Shown: positions 1 through 8,522, counted from the stretch's first letter. The stretch is 39,940 nt of DNA from Sulfurimonas sp. SAG-AH-194-L11 (GCF_029215995.1 NZ_JAEMVB010000016.1:1-39940), one strand, 5' to 3'. The notes: generated by a model not told the origin, from the sequence alone. Program-made: numbers and translations.

Positions 1-185
1 TTAATGACATTAACTGAAGAACTTTCTCCTTTATTTATCAAGGTACCATTTATAAAAGCATTGAAGTAGCTACCTGTTGAGTATTGAGTTTTATTATTAG
101 CTTGTATCGTAACTGTATCCGTTTTTATCTCTTTAGGTATTAAAAATTTTGCATGTAAGTTCATTGTTATAGGATTTTTTTGTGA
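1..185. repeat. Direct repeat copy 2 (465-bp period)
   Basis: This segment matches 466-650 with 5 mismatches in 185 positions, and both lie in the same reading frame (465 bp = 155 codons). Similarity stops abruptly at 186/651. The left limit is unknown because the window ends, so more copies may lie outside. Confidence 0.95.
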
Positions 186-1424
186 ATTATTCGATATGAA
201 TTTATAAGCTTTTTTTGGAAGTATAAATCCATTAGTATTGTAGAGTATATCAAAATTTTTAGTATTTCCGTTAGCAGAGTAAACGAAAATTTTCCCCTTG
301 TTTTGATTACTTTTGATGATAAAAGGGTAAAGGTTCTCTTGAAAATCTATAATCTTATAACTCACATTACCTAAAATATGTAAAACCTCTTGAAAATAAC
401 TGTTAAAGTCACCCTTTCTACAAGTAAGGGTAATATTTAGTTTGACATATCTAGTGCCATTATCGTTAATGACATTAACTGAAGAACTTTCTCCTTTATT
501 TATCAAGGTACCATTTATAAAAGCATTGAAGTAGCTACCTGTTGAGTATTGAGTTTTATTATTAGCTTGTATCGTAACTGTATCAGTTTTTATTTCTTTA
601 GGTATCGAAAATTTTGCGTGTAAGTTCATTGTTATAGGATTTTTTTGTGATTCTGACGCTATAAAAGATAAAATCTTTTTATCAAGTAAAATCTTTTTAC
701 CAGTAGGAATAATAAATGTTTTTTGTTTTCCACTTCCTGAGTATATAAAAAGTTGCATTTTATTTTTACTGATTTGTATGCTTCCTTGTTTATTATTACT
801 CTTGCTTCTTAAAAAGATAGGCACATATTCAACATAACCACTCAGCTTATAAGCCAACCAGTCAGCACTAAAGTCCATTTTCTCTATTTTAAAGTCTATT
901 ACTAAGGCTCGTGCTTTTTTAGCTGCATCTTGCTCTGTTTTTATGGAAGGTTTTTTCTGCGCTATTGCTTCTACTATAAAAGCATCTTTTGCAGCTTGTT
1001 CTAGTTGTTTTATAGTTAAGTCTCTGTTTGAATACATGAAGTTAGATACAACCAGTCTCTTTACCTGCATATCTTCTATATCTTTAGCCGTTGCATAAGC
1101 TTTGATACTTACTTTTAACTCTCCAAGGTTTTGGCCATTTTCATAAAGGGGATTCCCTTCTATATGAACTATTCCACCTTGTTTTGCTAAAATAAGATCT
1201 CTAACAAGGGAGCCATCTTTTACCACTGTGTCTGATTTTATAAAATCACCAAAAAGTTGTGATGCTGCGTTTAGTTTGGCTTGTTGTATTGCCATCTTTT
1301 GGAGGTTTTCTATACTTTTATCTGCGTAGTCGGCTCTGTCTATTGTAGCTGTTGCTGTTACTGTTTTATTTGCTAAGAGTGAGGCACTTAAAAGAAAAAG
1401 TACGAGTAATATTTTTTTTATCAT
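1..1424 (-). CDS. Exported repeat-containing protein, 3' end beyond window
   Basis: An open frame runs leftward from ATG at 1424-1422 to the window edge (474 codons, no stop), so the C-terminus is missing. It begins with a Sec signal peptide (MIKKILLVLFLLSASLLA). Residues ~19-215 are homologous to the whole of the neighbouring exported protein at 1443-2063: shared blocks include NAASxLFGDFIKS, a GxVHIxGxPxYxNGxNxG pattern and AYAT. The block with repeated Ala/Gln/Lys helices loosely resembles LPP20/FlgO-like exported proteins, but I do not recognise the family with confidence. From ~residue 225 a repeated module follows (period 155 residues); residues 258-319 and 413-474 are almost identical. 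Expected location is periplasm or cell surface. The 18-bp gap to the upstream paralogue suggests one transcript. Function unknown. Confidence 0.8.
   Translation of the reverse strand, partial: MIKKILLVLFLLSASLLANKTVTATATIDRADYADKSIENLQKMAIQQAKLNAASQLFGDFIKSDTVVKDGSLVRDLILAKQGGIVHIEGNPLYENGQNLGELKVSIKAYATAKDIEDMQVKRLVVSNFMYSNRDLTIKQLEQAAKDAFIVEAIAQKKPSIKTEQDAAKKARALVIDFKIEKMDFSADWLAYKLSGYVEYVPIFLRSKSNNKQGSIQISKNKMQLFIYSGSGKQKTFIIPTGKKILLDKKILSFIASESQKNPITMNLHAKFSIPKEIKTDTVTIQANNKTQYSTGSYFNAFINGTLINKGESSSVNVINDNGTRYVKLNITLTCRKGDFNSYFQEVLHILGNVSYKIIDFQENLYPFIIKSNQNKGKIFVYSANGNTKNFDILYNTNGFILPKKAYKFISNNSQKNPITMNLHAKFLIPKEIKTDTVTIQANNKTQYSTGSYFNAFINGTLINKGESSSVNVI
466..650. repeat. Direct repeat copy 1 (465-bp period)
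   Basis: Partner of 1-185. It encodes residues 258-319 of the exported protein. The flanking halves of the same 155-residue protein module are only loosely similar, so the near-identity is confined to this block. Confidence 0.95.
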
Positions 1425-1442
1425 TGTTTATTTGGTCCTAGT

Positions 1443-2063
1443 TTATTTGTTTTTTAAGAAAAATGGAATGTAATCTACTGTACCACTCATTGTGTAAGCG
1501 GAGTTTTTAGGATCAAAAACACTTTTTGTGATACTTAATGCTATAGAGAGTTCACGTGCTATAGATATCTGGTTTGGATTATTTTTTAAAGAGGCTCGTT
1601 TTGTACTCAAAGCATATACTAAAAAAGCATCTTCTGCTGCTTTTTTGATATCTTTGAGTGCTATATTAGGATTAGTGTAGACATAGTCTGTAACTTTTAT
1701 CTTCTGAATAGACATATTTTTGAGATCTTCATCAGTTGCATAAGCCTCTACTGTTACTTGAATGTCACCAAAGTTCTTGCCGTTTGCATATTTAGGTGTA
1801 CCTTTTATATGCACAAGACCATTTTTTTCAGAGATGATGAGATTTCGTATCATCTTTCCATTTTCTATATCTGTCTCCGACTTTATAAAGTCACCAAATA
1901 TCTCAGAAGCAGCATCAACTTTAACTTTTTCTAAGAGAATTACTTTTATCTCTTGCATGCTTTTATTAGCATAGTTCGCTTGGTTTATAAAGCTAGTTTT
2001 AATGACTGACTTTTGTGCATAGAGGTTGAGTAAAAGAAGTAAATAGATAAAAACAATTTTCAT
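1443..2063 (-). CDS. Exported paralogue of the preceding repeat protein
   Basis: 206 residues from ATG at 2063-2061. This start gives a clean signal peptide (MKIVFIYLLLLLNLYA) and has AAGG six bases upstream; an earlier in-frame ATG at 2111 would add 16 residues ahead of the signal and is less likely. The mature protein aligns end to end with the N-terminal ~200 residues of the gene at 1-1424 (NAASxLFGDFIKS versus DAASEIFGDFIKS, then GLVHIKGTPKYANG, EAYAT and a C-terminal YIPFFLKNK), but lacks its repeat modules. The two genes form a tandem pair 18 bp apart and probably arose by duplication. LPP20-like character is a guess; function is not known. Confidence 0.8.
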   Translation of the reverse strand: MKIVFIYLLLLLNLYAQKSVIKTSFINQANYANKSMQEIKVILLEKVKVDAASEIFGDFIKSETDIENGKMIRNLIISEKNGLVHIKGTPKYANGKNFGDIQVTVEAYATDEDLKNMSIQKIKVTDYVYTNPNIALKDIKKAAEDAFLVYALSTKRASLKNNPNQISIARELSIALSITKSVFDPKNSAYTMSGTVDYIPFFLKNK

Positions 2064-2105
2064 GAAGAGCCTTATGAGTAATGAATATATTTTATATATA
2101 CTAAG

Positions 2106-2214
2106 TGACAAGAAGTGTCATATAGTTAAAAATAATGATGTAATAGTACTCAATATATATTTAAATTAAGGTAATTTGTATATTATTTTCCTTTAAGACA
2201 TAAGCTGTCATATA
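2106..2214. promoter_or_regulatory. Divergent promoter region with paired inverted repeats
   Basis: Between the exported-protein pair (minus) and the transglycosylase gene (plus). It holds TGACA-N5-TGTCA at 2106-2120 and GACA-N5-TGTC at 2197-2209, both followed by ATATA, about 90 bp apart in the same orientation. The arrangement resembles two binding sites of one dimeric regulator. The second site sits only ~13 bp upstream of the transglycosylase ATG. The regulator is unknown. Confidence 0.4.
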
Positions 2215-2222
2215 TTTTATAT

Positions 2223-3425
2223 ATGATTTGTATGAAAACAGATTATTGGAGCCCTTTGAAAACACTATTTTTAACATTTATTTTTACATCTTTTTTCTCT
2301 CTTACTTTTGCATCATCCGCAGAAGATGAGATGGCTAAAATGAGAGCTGAATTTGAGCAGTTTAAGTCTGCACAACAAAATGATTTTGATACATACAAAA
2401 GAGATCAGCAAAAAGCTTATGATGATTATCAAAAGAGTTTAAAGAAGTTTTGGAAAAATCCAGATCTTTCTACAAAAAAAGAGTGGGTTAGCTACTCTGA
2501 TGACAAAAAAAGCCGTTCTAAAGTGGACTTTGAAAATAATACAGTAGTTGTTGAAGTTATAGCAAAAAATGCAGATGAGGCACAAAAAAAGTTAACAAAA
2601 CAAATCTCGTATGTAGTGAGTAAAAATACAAAAGAGGTAGTTAATACAGATACCCTTCAAAAAAAACTTGCTTCTTTGAAAACTCCAAAAGAGCTTGTAA
2701 CAAGTAAGGTCAATGCAAAACCTATACTCTCAACTGTAGTTTTTAAGAAAAAGCCTACTCAAACAGAAGTGAAAAGATATGCAAGAAAAGTGATAAAAGA
2801 GAATAAAGTTAAAGTAAGTAAGTCTAATTTTGGACTGGAGAATGTGTACAAAGTAACTATTGCTCTTCCAAACAATACTATGCTTAAACGCTCTCAAGTT
2901 TATAAAGATGAAGTTGTAAAAAATGCAACACGCTTTAAACTTCCCATTCCATTAGTATTTGCGATTATGCAGACAGAGAGTAACTTTAACCCTTTTGCCA
3001 AGTCTCACATACCAGCATTTGGACTGATGCAAATAGTACCTCGTTCTGCGGGGAGAGATGTTTACTACTATCTTTATAAAGAAAAAGGTATGCCGAGTTC
3101 TACTTATCTCTATAATAGTAAAAATAATATAGAAATGGGAACTACGTATCTTCATATTTTATACTATAGATATCTGAGAAAGATTAAAAACCCTGAAAGT
3201 AGACTCTACTGCACAATTGCTGCATACAATACTGGAGCAGGAAATATAGCATGGGCATTTACACGAAAGACAAATATGAATAAAGCAGCCCCCAAAATAA
3301 ATGCAATGACTCCTGATGAAGTTTATAAGCACCTTTTGACTAACTTAAAATATGATGAGCCTAAACATTATCTTCGTAGGGTGAGAAAAAGAATGCCTAC
3401 TTATAAACTGTCAAATATAAACTAA
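2223..3425 (+). CDS. mltC: MltC-like membrane-bound lytic murein transglycosylase
   Basis: 400 residues. N-terminal hydrophobic signal/anchor (~11-30) without an obvious lipobox Cys, then a charged helical stretch (~32-80) and a DUF3393-like N-terminal region. The SLT catalytic domain lies at ~240-360: PLVFAIMQTESNFNP contains the catalytic Glu, followed by GLMQIVP and AAYNTGAGN, the three standard SLT boxes. Such enzymes cleave the MurNAc-GlcNAc bond of peptidoglycan non-hydrolytically, forming 1,6-anhydroMurNAc in the periplasm. The ATG at 2223 is used here, but ATG at 2232 (Met4) is equally possible because no clear Shine-Dalgarno precedes either. It stands alone, divergent from the exported pair. 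The family is clear; the exact paralogue name is less certain. Confidence 0.85.
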   Translation: MICMKTDYWSPLKTLFLTFIFTSFFSLTFASSAEDEMAKMRAEFEQFKSAQQNDFDTYKRDQQKAYDDYQKSLKKFWKNPDLSTKKEWVSYSDDKKSRSKVDFENNTVVVEVIAKNADEAQKKLTKQISYVVSKNTKEVVNTDTLQKKLASLKTPKELVTSKVNAKPILSTVVFKKKPTQTEVKRYARKVIKENKVKVSKSNFGLENVYKVTIALPNNTMLKRSQVYKDEVVKNATRFKLPIPLVFAIMQTESNFNPFAKSHIPAFGLMQIVPRSAGRDVYYYLYKEKGMPSSTYLYNSKNNIEMGTTYLHILYYRYLRKIKNPESRLYCTIAAYNTGAGNIAWAFTRKTNMNKAAPKINAMTPDEVYKHLLTNLKYDEPKHYLRRVRKRMPTYKLSNIN

Positions 3426-3512
3426 ATATTATTTTTAAGTGCTTAAAAGTTATCAAAATTCATGATTCTTTAAAATAGAACTTAACTTTACACTAATTGT
3501 AGATATTTTTGG

Positions 3513-3518
3513 TACAAT
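3513..3518 (+). promoter_or_regulatory. Likely -10 box of petABC
   Basis: TACAAT preceded by a T-rich tract (ATTTTTGG), 34 bp before the petA ATG. This is the usual pattern in Campylobacterota, where sigma-70 promoters often lack a -35 box. Confidence 0.4.
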
Positions 3519-3551
3519 AACCTCAGATAATCTACAAATAAGTGAGATAAT

Positions 3552-4076
3552 ATGAAAGATAATAGCCGTAGAGGTTTTATGGGTAAGGCATTTGGTGGTG
3601 TTGCTGCAGTTGGTGCAGTCGCTTCACTTTTTGCTATGAAAAAGTCTTGGGACCCTCTTCCAAGTGTAAAAGCTGCTGGTTTCACAACCCTTGATATGTC
3701 AGGATATAAAGAGAATGAACTTGTTACAGAGAAGTGGCGGGGAAAACCTATTTTTGTATTAAAGTATACGTCAGAGATGATTGCAGCAATGGATGAGTCT
3801 CAAAAACCAAGAATTATTACTGTTGGTGAAGCTTCATATCTTGTTACTATAGGTCTTTGTACACACTTAGGCTGTATCCCAAGTTACGATAGAAAAAAAG
3901 AGAGTTTTCTTTGTGCTTGTCATGGTGGAACTTATGATTTGGTAGCTAATGTTACTAAAGCTCCACCTCCACGTGCACTTGATATCCCTCCATTTACTAT
4001 AAAGGGAAACACACTAGTTTTAGGCGAAGTAGGTCCTGAGTATCTAGAAATGAAAAAAAACGGCTTAACGCTTTAA
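3552..4076 (+). CDS. petA: Ubiquinol/menaquinol-cytochrome c reductase, Rieske iron-sulfur subunit
   Basis: 174 residues. N-terminus SRRGFMGKAFGG is a twin-arginine signal followed by a hydrophobic anchor (~14-29), consistent with export of a folded Fe-S protein by Tat. The two Rieske boxes are CTHLGC (103-108) and CACHGG (121-126). By the family rule Cys103, His105, Cys121 and His124 bind the [2Fe-2S] cluster, and Cys108-Cys123 form the disulfide. It accepts electrons from quinol at the Qo site and passes them to the cytochrome c subunit. First gene of petABC, 10 bp ahead of petB. Confidence 0.97.
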   Translation: MKDNSRRGFMGKAFGGVAAVGAVASLFAMKKSWDPLPSVKAAGFTTLDMSGYKENELVTEKWRGKPIFVLKYTSEMIAAMDESQKPRIITVGEASYLVTIGLCTHLGCIPSYDRKKESFLCACHGGTYDLVANVTKAPPPRALDIPPFTIKGNTLVLGEVGPEYLEMKKNGLTL

Positions 4077-4086
4077 AAGGGATAGT

Positions 4087-5301
4087 ATGGCACATTTTAC
4101 AAAAGCTACAAGTATAAAAGATTGGCTAAACCAACGTTTAGCCATAGAAAAAGTAGAAAAAGTTCTGGCATCCGAGTATTGGATTCCTAAAAACATTAAC
4201 TTTTTGTGGGCGATGGGTATGATTCTAGTAGTCACTTTTGCACTTCTTTTAGTTTCAGGAATTTTTCTTCTGATGTATTATCAACCAAATGTAGACTTAG
4301 CATTTGATAGTGTAAACTATACAATAATGCGAGAAGTTGGTTATGGTTGGTTATGGAGACATGTTCATGGTGTTGCGGCATCTGTAGTCTTTCTTATCAT
4401 CTACATACATATGTTTACAGGAATTTACTACGGGTCATATAAAAAAGGTCGTGAGATGATTTGGATCTCTGGTATGCTTCTGTTTATCGCATTTTCAGCT
4501 GAAGCATTCTCAGGTTATATGCTTCCATGGGGTCAGATGTCTTACTGGGCTGGTATGGTTATCACTAACCTTTTTGCTGGTGGTAGTCTTCATGCAGATG
4601 GTTTAGTTGAGTGGATTCGTGGAGATTATGTTCCTGCTCAAGCATTCTTAAGTCGTTTCTTTATGTTACATGTTCTTCTTATTCCTTTGGCTATTATTGG
4701 ACTTATTGGTTTACATTTCGGTGCACTTCGTATTCCGCATGTAAATAATCAAGATGGCGAAGAAATTGATTTTGATGAAGAGAGTAAGAAATATTTAGCG
4801 GGTGACAAAGCCGGAAGTAAAGTTATTCGTTTTGCAAATGACTTTATGGCTAAAGATATGATGGTAGTCGGATTTTATCTAGTATTTTTCTTCTATCTAG
4901 TATTTTACCATTATGGTTTTGCTATGGATCCTGTAAATTTTGATCCTGCTGATGGACTTAAAACTCCTGCACATATCTATCCTGAGTGGTACTTTTTATG
5001 GTCGTATGAGATTTTACGTCCATTCTCAACTGATATAGGTCTGATGGCGTTTGCCTTTGCACAAGTTATTTTTATGCTGTTACCATTCTTAGATAGAAGC
5101 CCCAATGCAGTTCCTGCATCACGTCGTGGTCTGTTTAAGTATTGGTTTTGGGCAATGCTTGTAGATATGATAGCTCTAACTGCTATGGGTAAACTACCTC
5201 CAGAAGGTGCTTTTAGTACTATTGGATTAGTTGCAGCATTAGTATTTATTGGTCTGTGGATAGCACTACCAGTTATCACATATTTTGAAAAAAAAGCTTA
5301 G
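4087..5301 (+). CDS. petB: Cytochrome b subunit of the bc1 complex
   Basis: 404 residues, about eight transmembrane segments, full-length (not split as in b6f). Heme-ligand histidine pairs are visible: His94/His108 in one helix and His195/His210 in another, the second pair with one extra intervening residue compared with mitochondrial cytochrome b. The Qo-site PEWY motif is at ~299-302 (YPEWYFLWSYEIL). It oxidises quinol and moves electrons across the inner membrane through hemes bL and bH, contributing to proton motive force. AAGGGATAGT supplies the ribosome site. Lies between petA and petC with 10-bp gaps, so one operon. Confidence 0.97.
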   Translation: MAHFTKATSIKDWLNQRLAIEKVEKVLASEYWIPKNINFLWAMGMILVVTFALLLVSGIFLLMYYQPNVDLAFDSVNYTIMREVGYGWLWRHVHGVAASVVFLIIYIHMFTGIYYGSYKKGREMIWISGMLLFIAFSAEAFSGYMLPWGQMSYWAGMVITNLFAGGSLHADGLVEWIRGDYVPAQAFLSRFFMLHVLLIPLAIIGLIGLHFGALRIPHVNNQDGEEIDFDEESKKYLAGDKAGSKVIRFANDFMAKDMMVVGFYLVFFFYLVFYHYGFAMDPVNFDPADGLKTPAHIYPEWYFLWSYEILRPFSTDIGLMAFAFAQVIFMLLPFLDRSPNAVPASRRGLFKYWFWAMLVDMIALTAMGKLPPEGAFSTIGLVAALVFIGLWIALPVITYFEKKA

Positions 5302-5311
5302 GGAGTAGAGA

Positions 5312-6253
5312 ATGAAAGAATTATTAATATTAGTAGTTGTGACTGTTTTCACTCTTGTAACTTACTATCTTGTAGAACCGTTTGCACATGCGACCTTACA
5401 TAAACATGTAGAGAGTGAAGCTTTCGCTTATGCTGATTTACCTGCAATCACTAAACTAGGTGATGCAACTCGTGGTAAAGAACTTGTACTGGGTGCTGGT
5501 GCTTGTACTGGCTGTCACTCTATAAATGTGGCAGATATATCTGCACCAATGGATGCTGTAGGTGCTGCTGGGGCTTATGGTGTTAATCCACCTGACTTAT
5601 CTAATGCTGGGGTTGTGTATGATGAGAAGTTTTTAAATGCACTTATAAAGAACCCAGCGCATACACTTATGGTAGAGCATAAGTTTGATGAGAGTAAGGG
5701 CGAAATGCATCCTATGATTCCTTTTTATGGAGCAGGTGGTGACATAGAGCAAGAGACTGCTGATATGATTGCATATTTACAATCAATCGCGGTTTCATCT
5801 GAGAAGTTGACTCCAGCTATGGCATTTGAGAATGCTTGTGGTCGTTGCCATGGTGTGAAGTATGAGAAATGGACACAGGTAGGTACTAAAAGTTCATTCA
5901 AACATAAAAAAGATGAATTAGCATTTGATATTAAAGTTTTAGATTATCAAGACTCTCTTAAAGCTTACATGGGAAAATTACCACCTGATTTAAGTATGTA
6001 TATCCGTTCACGCGGGGAGCACTATATCTCTACATTTATGGAAAATCCTCAAAACTACTTAGAGGGAACTTCTATGCCTCGTGTTGGTGTAAGTGCTGAT
6101 ACTGCTGAAAAAGTGATTGAGTACTTAGAAGATGCAGGTGATACAAAACGCCATGAACGCGAAGAGACAGGAAAGTATGTAATGATTTATATTATTATCT
6201 TTGCTATTTTTGGTGTACTATGGAAAAGACAAGTTTGGAGAGACTTACATTGA
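5312..6253 (+). CDS. petC: Diheme cytochrome c subunit of the bc1 complex
   Basis: 313 residues. N-terminal membrane segment (3-20), then two c-type heme sites, CTGCH (65-69) and CGRCH (176-180), and a C-terminal anchor (~289-305). Candidate axial methionines are in MHPMIPF (~132-135) and TSMPRVG (~258). This two-heme arrangement replaces the single-heme cytochrome c1 and is the known form in epsilonproteobacterial bc1 complexes. It accepts electrons from the Rieske protein and hands them to soluble periplasmic cytochromes. Last gene of petABC; a strong hairpin begins 5 bp after its stop. Confidence 0.95.
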   Translation: MKELLILVVVTVFTLVTYYLVEPFAHATLHKHVESEAFAYADLPAITKLGDATRGKELVLGAGACTGCHSINVADISAPMDAVGAAGAYGVNPPDLSNAGVVYDEKFLNALIKNPAHTLMVEHKFDESKGEMHPMIPFYGAGGDIEQETADMIAYLQSIAVSSEKLTPAMAFENACGRCHGVKYEKWTQVGTKSSFKHKKDELAFDIKVLDYQDSLKAYMGKLPPDLSMYIRSRGEHYISTFMENPQNYLEGTSMPRVGVSADTAEKVIEYLEDAGDTKRHEREETGKYVMIYIIIFAIFGVLWKRQVWRDLH

Positions 6254-6258
6254 TAGTC

Positions 6259-6285
6259 AGGTAAAGGAATAAAATTCCTTTACCT
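6259..6285 (+). terminator. 12-bp stem-loop after petC
   Basis: AGGTAAAGGAAT, loop AAA, ATTCCTTTACCT: a perfect 12-bp stem with a 3-base loop, 5 bp after the petC stop. No U-tract follows (CGCTTGC), so termination is plausible from position but not typical intrinsic termination. It may protect the mRNA 3' end. Confidence 0.5.
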
Positions 6286-6347
6286 CGCTTGCACCGCTGA
6301 GACGACTAAAGTTTGATACTCTCTCGAGTATTGGTATTAAGTCTCAG
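6259..6347. repeat. Structured intergenic element A
   Basis: Contains the 12-bp hairpin at 6259-6285, then CTCGCTTGC, then CTGAGAC (6297-6303) pairing with GTCTCAG (6341-6347) around an inner hairpin ATACTC/GAGTAT (6316-6321/6326-6331). A hairpin followed by CTCGCTT(T)GC and CTGAG is also seen in the element at 9279-9356. Lies in the convergent petC/RDD gap. Confidence 0.4.
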
Positions 6348-6376
6348 AATTTCTTATCTCATTAACTAGTTTCAAA

Positions 6377-6832
6377 CTAAATTTTTATCTCAATAGTCCC
6401 ACAAATCAAATCATGCAATGTTTTATTGTCTTTTCTAAAAAATGGGATAAATAGACCTATTATAATAGTTGCGGAAAATAAAAATGCTATAAATCTACAG
6501 AGTGCCATCATAAAAGATAAATTCTTTTGGGACTTATAATCTACAACTTTAATATCATAAGCTTTTTTTCCTGGTGTTTGACCTGTTTTACTTAAAAATA
6601 TCGCATAAATGATACCGTAGAGTGAAGTAGCGATAAGAGGTGCTACAATGGAGTCTAAAAAAGCATTTTTACCGCTAAGAATGACATATGTGATAAAAAA
6701 CATAATGGGCATGTAAATCATAAACATGTCCGTAATGAGTGCTTTTATTCTCTCAGGATACTTTGCATAAAGAATATTAACTTTTGTGGGTTTATTAGTC
6801 TGTTTTTTTTGTTTTAATTTACGAAATTTCAT
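6377..6832 (-). CDS. RDD-family membrane protein
   Basis: 151 residues. A basic N-terminus is followed by the RDD domain: RIKALITDMFMIY at the first membrane segment, a second segment at ~60-80, the conserved TPGKKAYDIKVVD loop, and NKTLHDLICGT at the end. Three or four membrane segments are expected. RDD proteins are widespread inner-membrane proteins, some proposed as ion transporters, but no substrate can be given. A minus-strand TATAAT (RC of 6849-6854) lies just upstream. Convergent with petC, divergent from the lipoprotein gene. Confidence 0.85.
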   Translation of the reverse strand: MKFRKLKQKKQTNKPTKVNILYAKYPERIKALITDMFMIYMPIMFFITYVILSGKNAFLDSIVAPLIATSLYGIIYAIFLSKTGQTPGKKAYDIKVVDYKSQKNLSFMMALCRFIAFLFSATIIIGLFIPFFRKDNKTLHDLICGTIEIKI

Positions 6833-6863
6833 ATAAAAGTATAACTAAATTATATTTTTTATG

Positions 6864-6869
6864 TATAAT
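6864..6869 (+). promoter_or_regulatory. -10 box of the lipoprotein gene
   Basis: ATGTATAAT is an extended -10 box (TG-TATAAT), 26 bp before the ATG at 6896. An AAGG ribosome site lies at 6886-6889. Confidence 0.55.
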
Positions 6870-6895
6870 AAGTCAATAAAAATAAAAGGTTATTT

Positions 6896-7486
6896 ATGAA
6901 AATACTATCTGTATTACTCCTTGGTCTCTTATCATTTTTTATAGTTTCATGCTCAAACCTTAAGATGGGTTTTGAAGAAGATAGTATATTTTATAGTGGC
7001 GGTGTTCTTTATATTTATCTTGATGATGAAAACGCAAAAGAGGGTGAGTATAAAGTATATATTAATGAAGAAGATACAGAAGTATTTCTGGCAAATCATT
7101 TTCAAACTCGTTTTGGTGTAAAACCTGGGCAAACTAATATAAAAATAGTAAATGGCTCTTTATCAGATTCTATAGATATATTTTTACAGGCATCTAATAA
7201 CTACTATTTAAAAGTTACAAAAAATACTGAGAACAAAATAGAGCTTAGACAAGTTCAAAAGAGTGATATAGCTGCTGATGCAGAACAAAGTCCTCTCTAT
7301 ACTGATGATAATATTAAAGAAAAGAGTTCAAACAGCATAAAAACACCAAAAAAAGAAGTCTCTGCAGAAGTTTCTCAAGTAGTTGTACCTAAAAACACTG
7401 GTGAGAGTGAAGTGAAAAAAGCAGACTCTAACGAGTCTGAGAGTGAGACAATTATCACTTATGATAAAAATGCTGGTTGGGATTAA
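6896..7486 (+). CDS. Hypothetical lipoprotein
   Basis: 196 residues. Signal peptide with lipobox FIVSC (Cys19), so lipid-anchored. Residues ~25-120 form a beta-rich domain (YSGGVLYIYLDDENAKEGEYKVYINxE, then FLANHFQTRFGVKPGQTNIKI) resembling a DUF2846-like fold, in which a small domain presents a GxxxYxxxxxxxG-style sheet; this is a weak resemblance. Residues ~130-196 are a low-complexity, Ser/Glu/Lys-rich tail with no domain. Monocistronic, with its own promoter and AAGG site. Function unknown. Confidence 0.75.
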   Translation: MKILSVLLLGLLSFFIVSCSNLKMGFEEDSIFYSGGVLYIYLDDENAKEGEYKVYINEEDTEVFLANHFQTRFGVKPGQTNIKIVNGSLSDSIDIFLQASNNYYLKVTKNTENKIELRQVQKSDIAADAEQSPLYTDDNIKEKSSNSIKTPKKEVSAEVSQVVVPKNTGESEVKKADSNESESETIITYDKNAGWD

Positions 7487-7515
7487 TAACTAAAGTGATT
7501 TTCAACTGCTCAGGG

Positions 7516-7521
7516 TATAAT
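7516..7521 (+). promoter_or_regulatory. -10 box of moaA-queE
   Basis: TATAAT in CAGGGTATAATGG, 29 bp before the moaA ATG. No convincing -35 box is seen. Confidence 0.55.
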
Positions 7522-7550
7522 GGCACTAATTAAAGAATTAGGGATATTAT

Positions 7551-8516
7551 ATGCTCATTGATAGCTATGACAGAGTAGTTGACTACTTACGTGTTTCAGT
7601 AACAGAACGTTGTAACTTTAGATGTACCTACTGTATGCCAGAGAAACCTTTCTCTTGGGTACCAAAAGAGAATCTCTTATCATTTGAAGAACTTTTTGAG
7701 TTTATGAAAGTCGCCATAGATGAGGGTATAAAAAAAATTCGTATCACTGGTGGGGAACCACTTCTTCGCGAAGACTTAGATAAATTTATCAGAATGATTT
7801 ATGATTATGAGCCAAGTATAGATTTAGCGATGACTACAAATGCTTTTTTACTCAAAGGTGCGGCTCAAAGACTTAAAGATGCAGGACTGCAACGCATAAA
7901 CATCAGTATAGATACACTTAAACCTGAGGTGGCTCAAGATATAGCGGGCAAAAATGTCCTTAAAAATGTTCTTGAGGGTGTAGAAGAAGCACTTAAAGTT
8001 GGTCTTAAAGTTAAAGTCAACATGGTGCCGATGAACACTGTAAATGCAAATGAAATTATAGATGTTTTAGAGTACTGTAGAGAACGTGGAATGAGTGTAC
8101 GTTTTATCGAGTACATGGAAAATAAGTATGCTAAAGAGGGTATCAGTGGACTAAAATCTCCTGAACTTTTAGCGATACTGGGAGAAAAGTATGAGTTTAG
8201 TGATGATGGTTTTGACGGCACCTCGCCTTCTCACTACTACACTATGAAAGATGGTTATAGATTTGGAATCATTGAGCCTTATGCTGATGATTTTTGTAAG
8301 AAATGTAACCGCATTAGACTTACAGCAGAGGGTAATCTTATCCCATGTTTGTATTTTGATGAAGCATTAAGTATCTCAGAGTCTATTAAACGCGGAGATA
8401 TAAAAGGTGCAGCAGCAGTTTTAAAAGAGGTAGTGCGAACAAAACCTGAGAAAAACCGATGGGGTGGAGATGATGATGAAGTTTCAACTCGTGCTTTTTA
8501 TGAAACAGGTGGCTAA
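7551..8516 (+). CDS. moaA: GTP 3',8-cyclase
   Basis: 321 residues, normal length. Radical-SAM motif [10 protein letters not shown] near residue 22, GGEPLLR for SAM binding, and a second [4Fe-4S] site CKKCNR followed by CLYFD near the C-terminus. The protein ends in Gly-Gly, the conserved MoaA tail that enters the active site. It converts GTP to 3',8-cyclo-GTP, the first step of molybdopterin synthesis. AGGG precedes the ATG. queE follows 6 bp later, and moaD, moaE and two moeA genes lie 3-7 kb downstream. Confidence 0.97.
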   Translation: MLIDSYDRVVDYLRVSVTERCNFRCTYCMPEKPFSWVPKENLLSFEELFEFMKVAIDEGIKKIRITGGEPLLREDLDKFIRMIYDYEPSIDLAMTTNAFLLKGAAQRLKDAGLQRINISIDTLKPEVAQDIAGKNVLKNVLEGVEEALKVGLKVKVNMVPMNTVNANEIIDVLEYCRERGMSVRFIEYMENKYAKEGISGLKSPELLAILGEKYEFSDDGFDGTSPSHYYTMKDGYRFGIIEPYADDFCKKCNRIRLTAEGNLIPCLYFDEALSISESIKRGDIKGAAAVLKEVVRTKPEKNRWGGDDDEVSTRAFYETGG

Positions 8517-8522
8517 GGCGTG

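Noticed and set aside
1762..1974. Small plus-strand frame opposite the exported paralogue
   Set aside because: No ribosome site; the minus-strand frame has a signal peptide and a paralogue next to it.
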